Shown here: in pieces, positions 5,350 through 5,413 of the stretch | Layout of the letters: each line of letters begins with the position of its first letter | Position numbering within the stretch: position 1 is the first letter of the stretch | Source of the DNA: Actinomycetales bacterium | Lineage (GTDB): Bacteria > Actinomycetota > Actinomycetes > Actinomycetales > Cellulomonadaceae | Assembly: GCA_015655615.1 (NCBI GenBank) | Contig: JAATES010000254.1 | Location: forward strand, 1 to 5,413 | Length of the DNA stretch: 5,413 bases | Direction: 5' to 3' | Notes under the pieces: model-generated | Seen by the model: only the letters and a program-made list of their open reading frames with translations | The model's database searches: none | What the model was told of the DNA's origin: nothing | Made by a program: the position numbers and the translations under genes

Positions 5350-5361
5350 GTATCAACGATA
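5329..5361. promoter_or_regulatory. Palindromic operator over the TetR promoter and start codon
   Basis: Perfect 10-bp arms TATCGTTGAT and ATCAACGATA flank a 13-bp centre that itself contains the dyad CGTGT-TT-ACACG, leaving a single unpaired A. The TetR GTG (5349-5347) lies in the centre, and the -10 box lies in the right-hand arm. Location and symmetry are those of an autoregulatory TetR operator; binding itself is inferred. Confidence 0.8.
5356..5361 (-). promoter_or_regulatory. -10 box of a leaderless TetR promoter
   Basis: The minus strand reads TATCGT (TAnnnT type), followed by exactly six bases and then the GTG start at 5349, so transcription is expected to begin at the start codon. 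The -35 match is weak; the best candidate, TGGACG, has a 19-bp spacer. The box is inside the palindrome, so a bound repressor would block it. Confidence 0.55.
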
Positions 5362-5413
5362 ACACGCCATCATCACCGCCCGTCCACGTCTCTGGCGGCC
5401 TACTCGGCGTGGC
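5362..5413. other. Right-edge sequence upstream of the TetR gene
   Basis: These 52 bases contain no ATG and no credible gene start on the plus strand, and on the minus strand they are the region upstream of the TetR promoter. A divergent gene to the right is possible but is not visible. Confidence 0.5.

Noticed and set aside
4721..5365. Minus-strand frame of 214 residues overlapping the TetR gene
   Set aside because: It is a frame-shifted shadow of the TetR gene, Gly/Arg/Ala-rich with no domain.

Overview
The window looks like chromosomal DNA of a high-GC Gram-positive bacterium (Actinomycetota). The coding regions are GC-rich with strong third-position bias. Both regulator genes appear to have leaderless promoters of the TAnnnT type, while the enzyme genes carry clear Shine-Dalgarno sequences. 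I cannot name a genus.

Layout, left to right. (1) Positions 1-1359, minus strand: an Old Yellow Enzyme-type, iron-sulfur flavoprotein of the 2,4-dienoyl-CoA reductase / enoate reductase family. Its C-terminal part lies beyond the left edge. (2) Positions 1372-2054: an intergenic region of nearly 700 bp between divergent genes, with no convincing gene. It holds a possible promoter and a 9+9 bp operator-like dyad for the reductase, a nested hairpin, a relatively AT-rich stretch, and a near-perfect long inverted repeat just upstream of the next promoter. (3) Positions 2055-2501 and 2560-3819, plus strand: a MarR-family regulator followed by a DHA1-type MFS transporter, probably one operon. (4) Positions 3831-3850: a GC-rich hairpin between convergent genes. 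(5) Positions 3849-4595 and 4663-5349, minus strand: a short-chain dehydrogenase/reductase downstream of a TetR-family regulator. A 33-bp palindrome covers the TetR -10 box and start codon. (6) Positions 5362-5413: no recognisable feature.

How the parts may work together. MarR-MFS is a typical self-regulated export cassette, in which a ligand releases the repressor and induces the pump. TetR-SDR looks like a second self-regulated cassette, in which the ligand may be the substrate of the reductase. With the divergent enoate/dienoate-reductase homologue, the window reads as an accessory patch for sensing, reducing and exporting small hydrophobic or electrophilic compounds. That joint role is inferred from gene neighbourhood only. 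All protein families are ordinary, and I see no clear new system. The most unusual content is the regulatory architecture: leaderless regulators, the start-codon operator, and the long palindromes in the divergent spacer.
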